Source: Sclerodactyla briareus
Taxonomy: Eukaryota > Echinodermata > Holothuroidea > Dendrochirotida > Sclerodactylidae
Reading direction: 5' to 3'
NCBI GenBank assembly: GCA_026419785.1
Contig: JAODTK010003455.1
Coordinates: 186,001 to 250,000, forward strand
DNA length: 64,000 nucleotides
The notes under the pieces are model-generated. The model was not told the origin of the DNA. It made no database searches and saw only the letters and a program-made list of their open reading frames with translations. A program made the position numbers and the translations under genes. Below, piece after piece: positions 1 through 11,500 of this stretch. Every line of letters begins with the position of its first letter. The first letter of the stretch is position 1.

Positions 1-2072
1 GGCCGTCCAACTGGCCCAGTGTAATTAGGTCAATACATGATGAAGTGATAAAAGCATCAAATATGTGTACATTTTTATTGTTATTCAGAAGTTTTTTCCT
101 TATATATGCTGTTTATTGTTAATATTTTCAACCATTTATTGTAAATTAAATATTAGAGAATGTCCAAGATGTGTGAGGCTCAAGACACACAATACATCAT
201 TAACAAGTTCAGAGGTGAGCTTATCTTGGATGCTAGAGCCCATAGTCTGATAGTCCTGCACAAGACAATTGAGGTTTCCCCTTTGTGCTCAATTGTCCTA
301 TTCATGGAGGTCCCCAATTTAGGAACTCCCAATGCTGTTTTAGCTTCTGTCACTTCTCATCTAGGATCGTTAGAGTGTATACCAGCTCCTTTGAGAACTT
401 CAGGGGATGAAGACACAATGTGGGAGTCGAGGAGTGGAGGTGGTTCAGTTCAGTTGGTAAACTCTAGAACCTTGTAGGAGCGGTCTGTCATATTTCACAT
501 AAGATAACAAAGGATAACCCTCTCCAATCCTCCCACACCATTCCCTGATATGGTAATTTCCCTCTCTGATATGTCCATCTTGCAACCTGTCACCTACACA
601 CCCTTGGAACTCAACCTCATTGTATGCACAACAGTATCATTCAAGGCTGGCTATGTTCTGTCTCGAGTTGTTAGATAGCTGTCTAATCACATCCCATCTA
701 ACAATGGCTCACTCTACGCAGCTTAGATAATCAAATTATTAGCCAAGTACAGGTCGCATGTCACACTTCTTCTGATATATTTGATTGTTTTATCTAACCA
801 ATTAGAAACTGCTACTAATTCAGTAGTAGATTCCAGTTGAGTTACACACAACCCTGTACATAATGAGCGAGAAGTTCAGGTTCGGTGGATCATGACAAAA
901 TTTGAGCACATGAAGGGACTGCAATTGTTACTATTGAATTATTAATGTGTGTGTTGGGTTTATTATGTGGGGATATTGCTGAGTCAGTGGTTTGAGTGAT
1001 GCTCCAGACTGCGGAGCAGTCATTGGCTTAAATCCACTGGAAGCGGAGGGTTTTTCTCCACAGTAAGCCCACAGTTAGACAAGGCGTGTCTCCTTGATGT
1101 GTCACACTGGAATTTTGTGCTTGGCCTGGGAAAGCAGGAGCTGTGTACTATATAGTACAGATGTCAATTACCTATGATCAGTGGTTCTGTATCTATAAAG
1201 CGCTGAGCATGTCCCTGACATGAAAAAGTGCTACGAAAACATCCAGATATATCGTTGATTTATAATTAACAATGATTGATAGAACAGTATTAGTTAGTGT
1301 TACGGTTTGGGTTCATTTTTCTGGATGGAAGGTTCAGAGTGCTTTTAGAAGGGAAAGAAAGATGCAGTTTGTTTAAAATTTAAAGATAATATAAACATTT
1401 TGTCTCACTCAAAGGACAAACTGCAGGATCAATTTTAAGCAGGGTAATATGAAAGGCTCAGGGGAAAAGAAATGTCAGTCCAAACTGATGTTTGTATGAT
1501 TTTCTGTAATGATGCACACTTATTTGGTGGGGTGAGTGAGTATGCACGAGATCGAAAGGCATTCCATCATGTAATTATAAATGTCATACTTGCACAGCCC
1601 TACAAGTGTTCTACTGAAATTTACAAGTGGTTCTAACTCTGAAAAATGATTCTATGAGAGAGAGATATGCTGTAGTGAGTTGGTTGGCGGTGAATTACTT
1701 TTGCAAGAGGAAAACTCCTGTGGAATGTTTGATTTCTCGACACAATGAAACAATAAAATGCATGGAGTATTCTCCATGTTGTTAAATTGTTATGGCACCC
1801 ATTATTAGATGATAGGGACACTCCCCGATTTCTATGCAAAATAAACCAAAGGATCATCATATTGGAATAAGGCTTGAACCCATATCGCCACAATGTAACA
1901 TATGTCACTGTATTATCCAATTGTGCAGTTCTTTTATAAACCTACTTAGTGGATCCTGGTATGAATCCGAAGTTGGAAAATCGGAATCTATGATGCTCAC
2001 CAATGATGATAGGTGAATAAATAAAGAACCTCATTATACAGAAGTGCCAATGTGTCAAGTTTTTTCCGGTTG
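1..2072. other. Region downstream of BAZ2, no gene recognised
   Basis: Short open frames occur on both strands, the longest about 105 codons at 160-477. None shows a domain, paired splice sites or protein-like composition. I see no RNA gene. Confidence 0.5.
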
Positions 2073-2545
2073 CTCAATTTGATTTGATTTCTACAGGTTC
2101 AGGAAGTAATTAAGGCTATTAGGAACCTTGGCCGTATTGATCGTTGATGAACACCGGAGCTAACTCGCCTTCTCTTCACGACTAGTGCTCAGATGATAAC
2201 GAGGCAGGGGTGTAACAAATTCCAACTTGCTCCCGGGACTGCCATTTTACCTCCCCATCTGGAAGGGCTATCAGTGAATTCCAGGACCCGACCACTTCCT
2301 CAGAACATGGAGGAGCAGAAGATTCAAAATGACTCCTCAAAGCCGACAGACAGGACTTATTGCGAATATCCCATAACAAACCCCAGAAAATCACGGCATT
2401 ACAGCAGAACAAACCATGAAGTGAAGACCAAGACCATCGCAAGTGCAAGTACAGCCACCTAGGGAAAAACTCCAGTGACTGCTGGATTTCGAACCCAGAA
2501 TATTTGCTTGCAAGTGTCTCTGATACGACCCTGCCATAGGAACTA
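2073..2545 (-). mobile_element. tRNA-derived SINE, copy A
   Basis: Read on the minus strand, the head has an A-box-like TGGCAGGGTCG (2526-2536; 9 of 11 consensus positions). About 30 bases later there is a B-box-like GGTTCGAAATCC (2484-2495). The body shares many blocks with the copy at 12.5 kb (cttcatggtt, gcaataagtc, ggtttgttac, cgatcaatacggcca, cttcctgaacc). The 3' end is an (AATCA)n-like tail. No coding capacity is expected; an open frame of 130 codons across it is incidental. Confidence 0.7.
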
Positions 2546-4734
2546 GAACATTGCACCAACAATTTGATTTTCACAAGGCTTAGTTGTAAATCAATCTATC
2601 ATGTCACCACTCTATCACCCAGCTTGTGTAACTTGTTCTTCCATGCAGTGCTATGCCTGTTTGCACCCCTTCAGCCCACACTGTCTCTCACTCTATCTTT
2701 TTCTTCCCTAAGGACCTGTCGCCTTTGGGATGATCCGACTTCTGTTCTTCCTCCTCAAAACATCCTGGTTTTCAAGTCTAATAACGTTAACAAGCGCTCT
2801 CCCCATGCCATGCCTTGTTAAGGGTTTGTCCTTTGCCAGTCTTTCTTTCCCCAAAGAAAAAACAGCAGAAAGGTATCTGCACAAACATTTGGTTTCACAT
2901 TGCAGTTCCACTTCTAGTGGTTGGATGGTTCATGGCTGTATGAAATACGCCACCTATCCTGCTCAGTGGGTGGAATATCTTTTCTATCCTGCCAGTCCAG
3001 CTATTGCTACGTTTGACATGCCCCCCCTCGCCCCTATTTGATATTTTCTGGGCTCAGCTGTTTGATCATCAGTCGCCCCCTCATTCCGGCAACACTATTT
3101 TAGGGCCTTAGTTGGCAGAAAATGCAGGTCTGCTCTTATTAGAGCATGAGCATCTTTTAGAATGGTATGGATGTTGGTTCAATGCTGATGATTCAATGCT
3201 GTAGTTTGGTTTGTCTTACTCCAGGAATAGTAAGGATTTAGCACTGATGCACTCTAGTGGTGATATCCTGGCTTTTACCACTCCTCGTCAGTCTGTCAGA
3301 TTGAAACTGGGGTCTATGATGAGGGTACTTGCCCGCCTCTTCGATCGAAAAGATATGTGTCATCAATGGTATACATCACAATCGAGTTGAACTTGATACC
3401 TAGATAAGAGCCCAATTCAGAGGGCATGGGGTTACCAGGACAGAAACCCCCCCCCCCTCTTTCTGAAACTTCCTAATCTGGCCCTGCAGAACCTTTACTC
3501 GTGAATTCAAATATACCAAATATTTTTGGGGGTTTAGACAGAATATATTGCCTGTATCATGAAAACAATGTCATGCAATATTTCCATTGAGAGTTACAAG
3601 GATGTGGTTCAAAAGAATCTACTCAGCTTGTGATTGTGAGGAGTGAGAGCCTGGCGGTCATACTTGCCAGTGGGCACTCAAGTTATCAGTCACATAAGGA
3701 GGAAAATTGCAGTCCTGGCAGTAGCAGTCACACTGATTCACTATGGTTGTTATTATTAACCTGTGTGTGCCCCAGGAACAGCAGCAGCACAACGCTGTCC
3801 TTTGTATCACGTTGAGTAGCTTCGTCTTTCAACTCTATTTAAAAAATTGAGCAAGCCTGGACTAAGTTACGACATCTTTCCCTTGCTGCTTTCCCTGGAA
3901 ATGAAGTAACGAGTATTGACTTTTGTGCCCGCTGACTCATCTGTCATCACAACATATTCCATCATATTTATCAACAATTGTAGCTTTAGGCTTATGGTAT
4001 GTCATAGGTTAGTAATCTCCCTTTTAAATTTTCCCTGACAGAAGTTTTGAGGAATATTAAATACATGTTCAGAAGGCCGAACCTCAAGTAATTAAACTTT
4101 TGCAGGCTCATTGGAAACAAATTGCCCATGAAGGGCCCTCGGAAGGCAACAGTAACCATCTTTAGAGCAGCTGCCATCTATGTTGCACGTCATGCAGATC
4201 TGTCTTTTTCTATCTGCAGACTCTGCAGTAATTTGTCTGTCTACTTTCTGTTGTCACAAATAAATTCCATCATTATCAACAAAATGCTCCAAGTCGGGGA
4301 GGGGTGCCAGCACTGTTTAAGATGGTTTTCTGGCCACTTTTCACCCACTGACATTGCTGTTCTGTCTGAGTGGCAGGCCACACTTCAAACACATGAGATG
4401 GGTGGAGGATCAGATTGGAAAAGAGGTTTTGATCCTTTGAAAGATCGATCAACTTTACAGCTGTTTACTTTATCAAGGCTCTTCAACCCAAATCTCCCCT
4501 TCCTAGTCAGATGCTAATTGTGGACGAACTTAGCAAGTAGGGATGAACTTAGCAAGTAACAACTGAGTAATTTGATTATCTTAGGCGGTGCATACCATCC
4601 CTGTCTGTGCACCATTTAGAGGCTGTGTAGGTATGGAATGTTCAATGACAAACATGAACAGCCTCTCGAAAGCGGTAGATCCAGGAATAACATTGCTTGG
4701 CCTCTTTGCCCGATCCGTGGTTTCTTTCATCATT
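2546..4734. other. No gene recognised
   Basis: Open frames of up to about 130 codons (4122-4517, plus) show no motif. A short duplication of a 'gatgaacttagcaagta' unit occurs near 4525-4560. Confidence 0.4.
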
Positions 4735-5400
4735 CCACCATGCAAACAATTATAAGTCATTCCATATGTTGCTTTCAGATTTTGGCATTAGAATTCAACA
4801 AAAACAGCTTACTGATCAGTGACCAATTCCAAATGGACTGATTATTGCCCATGTCTGCCAAATGAGTATAAGTTTTGTGGAAATGACTGAAATTACCTAA
4901 ATTATGCAAATTAGACACAATGCTCAACTTCCATTGACTTGAATATCTCAGGACCACTGATGGACCATACTTAATACATTTCATGGGATCCAACAAACTT
5001 TGAGTAACCCCCAGTGACTTGAATCATTGTTCAAATTTTAAAGGTAGACCATACCCATCAAGCTGCATGAGAGAACTCTTGAAATTTGGAAGAAACTTGG
5101 GGGGGGCAATATAGACACACTGAATGACCTCCAGTCTATGTTTTAAAAATGTAAGCCATACCACCAGGTTTCATGAGAATCCAACCAACTTTAAGATTTT
5201 ACATAAATTTGGCAAATCAGACACATTGAATGACTGCCATTAACCCCGAATCTTGTTAAAAAGTTTCGGGGCTGAAGGAAGACCATATTCACGAAGTTTA
5301 ATGAAAATCCAACAAACTGTGAAATTTTGCATTAGTAATTACACAATATTACACAATTAGACAACTTAATTATTTAACCATATTTATGCTGCACATCTGA
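4735..5400. repeat. Dispersed repeat with internal diverged tandem units, copy 1
   Basis: The left part (4735-4890) matches 42370-42540 in blocks (ccatgcaaacaatta, tgttgctttnagattttg, gatcantnaccaattc, ggactgattnttg, tgtggaaatg). To its right, units of roughly 100-120 bases recur four or five times with strong divergence; each has a 'tgaatgac..cca', a 'gaccata' and an 'aatccaacaaact' block. The tail near 5610-5640 has ACAT/ACAC repeats. No coding sequence is seen. This is probably an old transposable element or satellite. Confidence 0.6.
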
Positions 5401-7162
5401 TCAATTAATTTACCTTATATCCTGCACCTATGTGCCGAACCATCTCATCACAGCACCCACGGTTCATACATAATCTTGCTAACAAGCCTTAGCAATGAAT
5501 TATATAAAATAGGCTGATCAGTGACCAAAATCTAATCAGATCATGTTCACTGAACCCTCAATATCACATACAAAATTTCAACAAAATCTGTTTTAGAGGA
5601 ATTCTGCCTAACGAGAAAGCCGGACACATACATACATACACACTTCCTGAATCTTCTTCAGGCGAGACGAAATGTTGAATAACATCCGAAATTTTTATAC
5701 CGCAAAACATTGCATACCCCACGCACGCAACAAACCGAGTGGAGTAAATAAAGAAGTTAGGAAGAAACATTTGCACATTCACTTTTTTTTTATTGATGTT
5801 CATATCAAAACTACAACACACATCTACATTTGGAATTTCTATACAAACATCTACAACAACACAAAATAAGAATTTGGAAATAAAAATCGAGTTCATTATT
5901 ATTGTTGTCATAATAGTACACAGTAGTACCGTTCTCGCAAGGATCCTAATCTTTATACAACGGACACCTGGCGCGATGTGTGAATAATGCCGAGCATGAT
6001 GCAAAAACAAATAATTCCTGTCGTTGATGAAACATTGTCCTAGAAATCATATTTCATATATATGTTTGGGGATGAGGTGTACTGGTAACTAACAACCAAG
6101 TATAACAGCTAATTCTGCTATCAATAACTTGTTCAGCATGCTCTCCTGCTGTTCAGGAATGGAGCTCTCATCAGTGATTTCGAAGAATTACCCTGGAGGG
6201 ACGACCAAAGCCACCAGTCCTAATATCTCCTTACAATATTTCAACTAAAATTAACAAAATTTGAATTGGCTTCGGCCCTGTCACCCAAAATGCCTCTATT
6301 TTCCGACCAATACTGGGGCATTGCAAACCGAGGCAAGATGTTTCAGTCGGTACTTGTTATAAATGCTGCACGAAACACCAGTTGTCCATATGGGGATGTG
6401 AGCATGATACGCGATGATATGCATGCGGAAATTCAATCGCGTGCATGGTAATTTGAGCTGCCAATCCCTACAGCTATTCCACGTAACTTTCCAGGTTTAT
6501 TCGAACTACTCTGCTTATCTTCTAATGAAGTTTCAAAATGCTACTGCTGTACAAATATTACAAAGGAAGAAAAAGTTGGAGACATTCACAGATTTCAAAT
6601 CATCCTGTTTCCAGTTTTGGGCAAGCTGCAAACATAAGAGGAGGGGGAAGGGGGGTGTCATGATAGTTCTTCGAGTTGGAGGACGACTCGTGCACAAAAT
6701 TCTACTTAGTTTCTTTTCCTTTTTACATTTGTCGGAAGAAAAAATATGAAAATCAAAGAACAAATCATAAATTATTCTGTACATTGCGAACTATGAAAGA
6801 GAGAGAGAAGAAACAAAAAGATGGAAGATATTACGGTCCCATTTTTGAAATCCTAGCAAGGTGTGATTGCGGAGATATTATCAGTCCTAGTAGTAGCAAC
6901 CCTAGCTAACACATGTTACATATGAGCCTCTCTGGCAAGGAAAAACATGATTGCCAACTGATATTGAAAATAAATCCCAAAGTTTGGGCAAGGTGGCCCT
7001 TTCCCACCAAGATTTGCAGATACTGACCACTGATAATTGATTGTAGACATGATTTTGAGATTGCAACACGCTACAAATGATGCTACGAGGAGCATAAAAA
7101 TATTGTCTTATGTCTAAACATTATTTTCTTCCCACAAACAAGAATCCCTGACGATGTCACTT
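5401..7162. other. No gene recognised
   Basis: AT-rich sequence. The largest open frame (148 codons, 5564-6010 minus) has no family features. A minus-strand AATAAA at about 6497-6502 could be a distant polyadenylation signal for BAZ2, but nothing else supports it. Confidence 0.35.
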
Positions 7163-7206
7163 AATCTCTTTGATATCGTCAGAGCTCTGACGATATCAAA
7201 GAGATT
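7163..7206. repeat. Perfect 44-bp palindrome without spacer
   Basis: The left arm 7163-7184 and right arm 7185-7206 are exact reverse complements, centred on AGAG|CTCT. Another partial copy of the arm (ctgacgat) lies just to the left at 7148. It could form a hairpin or cruciform. It may be the remnant of a foldback element. Confidence 0.95.
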
Positions 7207-8255
7207 TTTGTTCTGTACATTCATTTACCTTGTAACCTAACAACACTTCAATACAGGCAGTTGATTACTGTGAGTCAATTTCACACAGTTTGAAAAGATG
7301 GCCGACCTACACACACACACACACAAAGATTACACTCAATATGGGTGACTGTTTACCAACTTATATCAACTGTAGAAGAAATGCAGCTGGATGCAATTTC
7401 CAGTATGCCAAAATTGGCAAACCTAAACTTTTTCACATTTGGTCCCGATATGTTGCTATTTGTCCACCCCTACTATTAGGCCACTGATTGTCTAAACATA
7501 GACAGCGCAAAGTTGGGCATTCTTTATCCTGATGCATTGTTAGAACTGAAACATTGGCAGCTCGAAGAACTATTTGTTCCTGCAAAATTCATGGGCATGT
7601 TTGTTTTCTCGGCTACATGAACATAATTCGAGAAGAAAAAACTACACACAGGCAAACAAAACAGCAGTACCGTGCAGCCAACTTGATTGGTGTGTCATAT
7701 AACCACACCTCAGGACCATGCATTAGGGCATTCATACAAGGAATGACATTGGCTGTATGTATGTACATGCACAAATTTGCATCAGGATTGTCTCCTATTT
7801 GGCCAGTATACTGCTAATTGGCCACCCTGCTATTGGGCTGCTTATTGGCTAGAGAATGACCAGCTCTCTCCGAACACACCTTTAAAATTGAAACATCGGC
7901 AGCTCAAGAATGATTTGTTCTTTCTAAATCTTATCGGCCGATTCATCACTTTGATGACCAGTTCCCACAAGTCCAAAATGCTAGAACACATTTTACCATG
8001 TGGCATATCCGATGACGGCCGTAAGTCATGGCGGTGGTACTCTACAGATTGGCTTGAAAGCCCCTTCTGCCCACTCAACATCCTCCTATACACATGGGCC
8101 CCCGAGAACAGCATCATCCGCTTCCTTCTGTGACCTAACGCCACACTATCCTTCCAGCCAATAGTGTCTCTGAGACATGGCATCACCTACGCCATGTTGC
8201 GAGCCATTCCACAATGTGTGCACTTCCTCTACAAAGCACCCATGCCGACGTCCCT
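7207..8255 (-). other. BAZ2 3' side, probable 3'UTR and downstream DNA
   Basis: This sequence lies directly after the BAZ2 stop codon on the minus strand, so its right part should be 3'UTR. No clear polyadenylation signal is seen close to the stop. A (CA)n run sits at about 7309-7325. 'GGCCACTGATTG/GGGCTGCTTATTGG'-type segments near 7480 and 7835 resemble each other weakly. Confidence 0.4.
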
Positions 8256-8546
8256 TCATGACGTGCTGACAGGTGTGGACGTCTGTGGTGTTGTTTCTGG
8301 TGACGTTTCTGGTTTCGTCTGTGGTGTCGTTTGTGGTGACGTTTGCGGCAGTGGCTGTACTGGAGGTTTCACTGGGGTTGTGGGGAGTGCCTCAGGGTGT
8401 TCAGCCAGGATTTCGGTCCACCGTTTCTCGAAGAATGCCTCAGTATATGCCCTGCCTGGCCAACCTCCGATTCGTCCTCGTTGAACGTCTCACAATTATC
8501 AAAGACAAGTCGTGAGTCAGCTGCAAATTCGTCTCTTGTCTTGTAC
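8256..8546 (-). CDS. BAZ2: BAZ2 exon 30 (last): bromodomain second half and Thr/Pro/Gln tail
   Basis: In phase after ttttttgcag it reads YKTRDEFAADSRLVFDNCE, then TFNEDESEVGQAGHILR. After a missing base near 8415 it continues FFEKRWTEILAEHPEALP and a TSPQTTPQTKPETSPET tail, ending at TGA 8256-8258. The Asn of TFN is the acetyl-lysine-binding Asn of the family. EVGQAGHI is closer to BAZ2A (EVGKAGHI) than to BAZ2B. The low-complexity tail after the domain is short and not seen in the human proteins. Confidence 0.96.
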
Positions 8547-11500
8547 CTGCAAAAAATAGTGCAAACATTGGAGGGACTAGAATTGTGTCATTATGAAACA
8601 AAGTGTGCTGTCACAATGAAAATCCCATTAGCCCAGATACTGAAGGGACTATAAGTATGTTATCACAAAAGATAGTGTGCTGTCGCAATGGAAATCCCAT
8701 TAGTACAGATATTGGAGGGACTAGAAGTGTGTCATTATGAAACAAAGTGTGCTGTCACAATGAAAATCCCATTAGCCCAGATACTGAAGGGACTATAAGT
8801 ATGTTATCACAAAAGATAGTGTGCTGTCGCAATGGAAATCCCATTAGTACAGATATTGGAGGGACTAGAAGTGTCATTATGAAACAAAGTGTGCTGTCAC
8901 AATGAAAATCCCATTAGTACAGATATTGGGAAGACTGGCAAGTGTGTCATTATGAAAGGGAGTGTGCTATCATAATGGAAATCTCATCAATTTTATGGAG
9001 TGAATTGCAGTCATGTAACTGAAGCATTACCTTAGTTTGTGTTCTGGTAAAGTTCTGTCTGGGCAATAAGATCAGGGGCTAGAAAAAAGGTTCAGAGAGC
9101 GCTGTTATGCTTCAAGTCCAAAGTTGTTTGTAAACCGGAAGAAAAGGTTTCCAGGTCCTTTCTTAGTAGCTCAATAATAGTGAGACTGGGGCACAGGTCC
9201 ATACGACCCCTTACACATGGTCTTCCATGGGTACCTCCCAACCCACCTCCCACACAGAGATGTATTACTCACTGTCCACTCTTCAGTTTATTCTGCATGG
9301 TGGTAAGTCCTTGCATACCACCCCTTACACATGGTCTTCCATGGGTACCTCTCAACCCACCTCCCACACAGAGATGTATTACTCACTGTCCACTCTTCAG
9401 TTATTCTGCATGGTGGTGAAGTCCTTGCATACCACCCCTTACACATGGTCTTTCATGGGTACCTCCCAACCCACCTCCCACACAGAGATGTATTACTTAC
9501 TGTCCACTCTTCAGTTATTCTGCATGGTGGTGAAGTCCTTGCATACCACCCCTTACACATGGTCTTTCATGGGTACCTCCCAACCCACCTCCCACACAGA
9601 GATGTATTACTTACTGTCCACTCTTCAGTTTATTCTGCATGGTGGTGAAGTCCTTGCATACCACCCCTTACACATGGTCTTTCATGGGTACCTCCCAACC
9701 CACCTTCCACACAGAGCTGTATTACTTACTGTCCACTCTTCAGTTTATTTCTCATGGTGGTGAAGTCCATTGGTACCCGGATCACCTTCTTATACTGGGG
9801 GAACATCTTAGTGTTAACAGCGTTGAGGAACGGCCAGGCACAGTCGTGCTTCTCCAGTTCGTTGAGAATGGACCTGAAGTACAGGGGTTGAAGGAACAGT
9901 TTGAAAAACAATTAAACATTGCCTAACAAGTCACTCGCTTGATACATCACATAACTTTGATCACCCCACCAGATTCATCACATGACATTGATCGCACAAT
10001 CGGATCATCCCCTAACTGTAATAAACCAATCAAATACATCACATCACCTTAATCAACCAATCAAATCTATATACAGGCAGTGGCTGGCAGGGGTAAATCC
10101 AATCAGTGAACGAACCAGTGTTCTTATGCTAAAGCTAAGAGCACACAGATAGCCAGTTACCAATTGGAAATACATCACAGAACTGCAATCAAGCAATCAG
10201 ATGATCGTATGCCCTTCATCACCAAATAAGTAATATCACATAACCAATATCATCTAATCAACCAGCAAACATCCACTTAATTTCAATCAGCCAATCAAAT
10301 ACATCACATGACTCTACCCAGCCAATCACTCACTTGCACGGCTGCAGCTCTTTGGGCATCTGTTTCTTCTTCGTCTTCTCTTTCTTCTCTTTCTTCGGCT
10401 TCTTCTCCTCCACTTATCTTCCTTTTTCTTGGTTCAGGGGTCCCCTCGACGCTCGTGTCCATCGCATCCGAGGAGGTGTTGGCGGCCTCGGAGGCCCACT
10501 GGGTGTAGCTCCCTCGCTGCTGCTGCTGCTGGGTGCAGTTGACGATGCAGCAGCAGCAGCCGCTGCAGCTGCTGCAGCCTCCTCCCTCGCCGCCTTGTTC
10601 TTCTTTTTCCGGAGATTGTCGTTCTTCTTCTTCACTCGGTGGCACGGCGGGCAGAACCATTTACCCTTTGGAAGCCTGTAAGATATTAGGGTTCACAATT
10701 CGTCAGCAAGATGTCAAAATCTGACATTTATTCAGGCCCTAACTGGCTTGCACTTCACAAAGCCAGATTTTGACATTAGCAGTTGTGTCATAGGATATGG
10801 AAACTTCAGTCTAACTCCCAACTTGTCAATCAATTCGACTACTTTATGTGTGTGTGTGTGTGTTACATACAGCGGCTGTTTTTTAAATTTTATTGTTCAT
10901 ATATACCAAGAGGGCTAGCAAAACCGAGAAAGCAGACTGGAAGCAATTATACAACCATATATATATTTCTTTGGGAGCCAGACTTATATGCATATATGAT
11001 ACTGGCTACCAAAGATCATAAATGTTCCAGTGCATCCTGCCCTGTGTGAACATGATCTGGTGGGTAGGGGCCTACCGCCGGTAGCCTCTCTAGTACATGG
11101 TTGGTGCAGCTTCGAGGGTACCCCGGGGAGGGGGGGGGGGGGAGGAGTTGGGCCAGACCCAGGCCTGGATGCTCGCATGGCCGTGTGAATGAAGTGGCGG
11201 GTGGATGCAGCTAGGTGCCTCCGGAATAATTCAAACCACAAGTTCATTTATCACAAGCCCAGACAATGAACCAGAACGTAGCCTCTATAAAGCATCATAT
11301 CACTCCTGTGGTAACACTTATATTTGTGACCCAAAGGATTTGCCAGCGAATGAAACGGCTAAATTCTATAAAAAGAAAGGGAAAAAATAGATTAATATTG
11401 CATGAAATCTTACTTTTTCATTGGTGGTTCCAGACATTGTGGGTGGTAGCTCCGGGGGCAGGCGTGGCATTTGAGCAGGTCCCCTGTGGATTCTTGGCAG

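Noticed and set aside
2182-2574. 130-codon minus-strand ORF
   Set aside because: It runs across the tRNA-like head and body of the SINE copy A. The 12.5-kb copy of the same sequence has no equivalent frame.
9227-9763. 178-codon plus-strand open frame with repeated GTSQPTSHTEMYY units, looking like a tandem-repeat protein
   Set aside because: It is produced by the 114-bp array, whose period is a multiple of three. The coding signal is on the other strand, where the units copy the bromodomain exon end.
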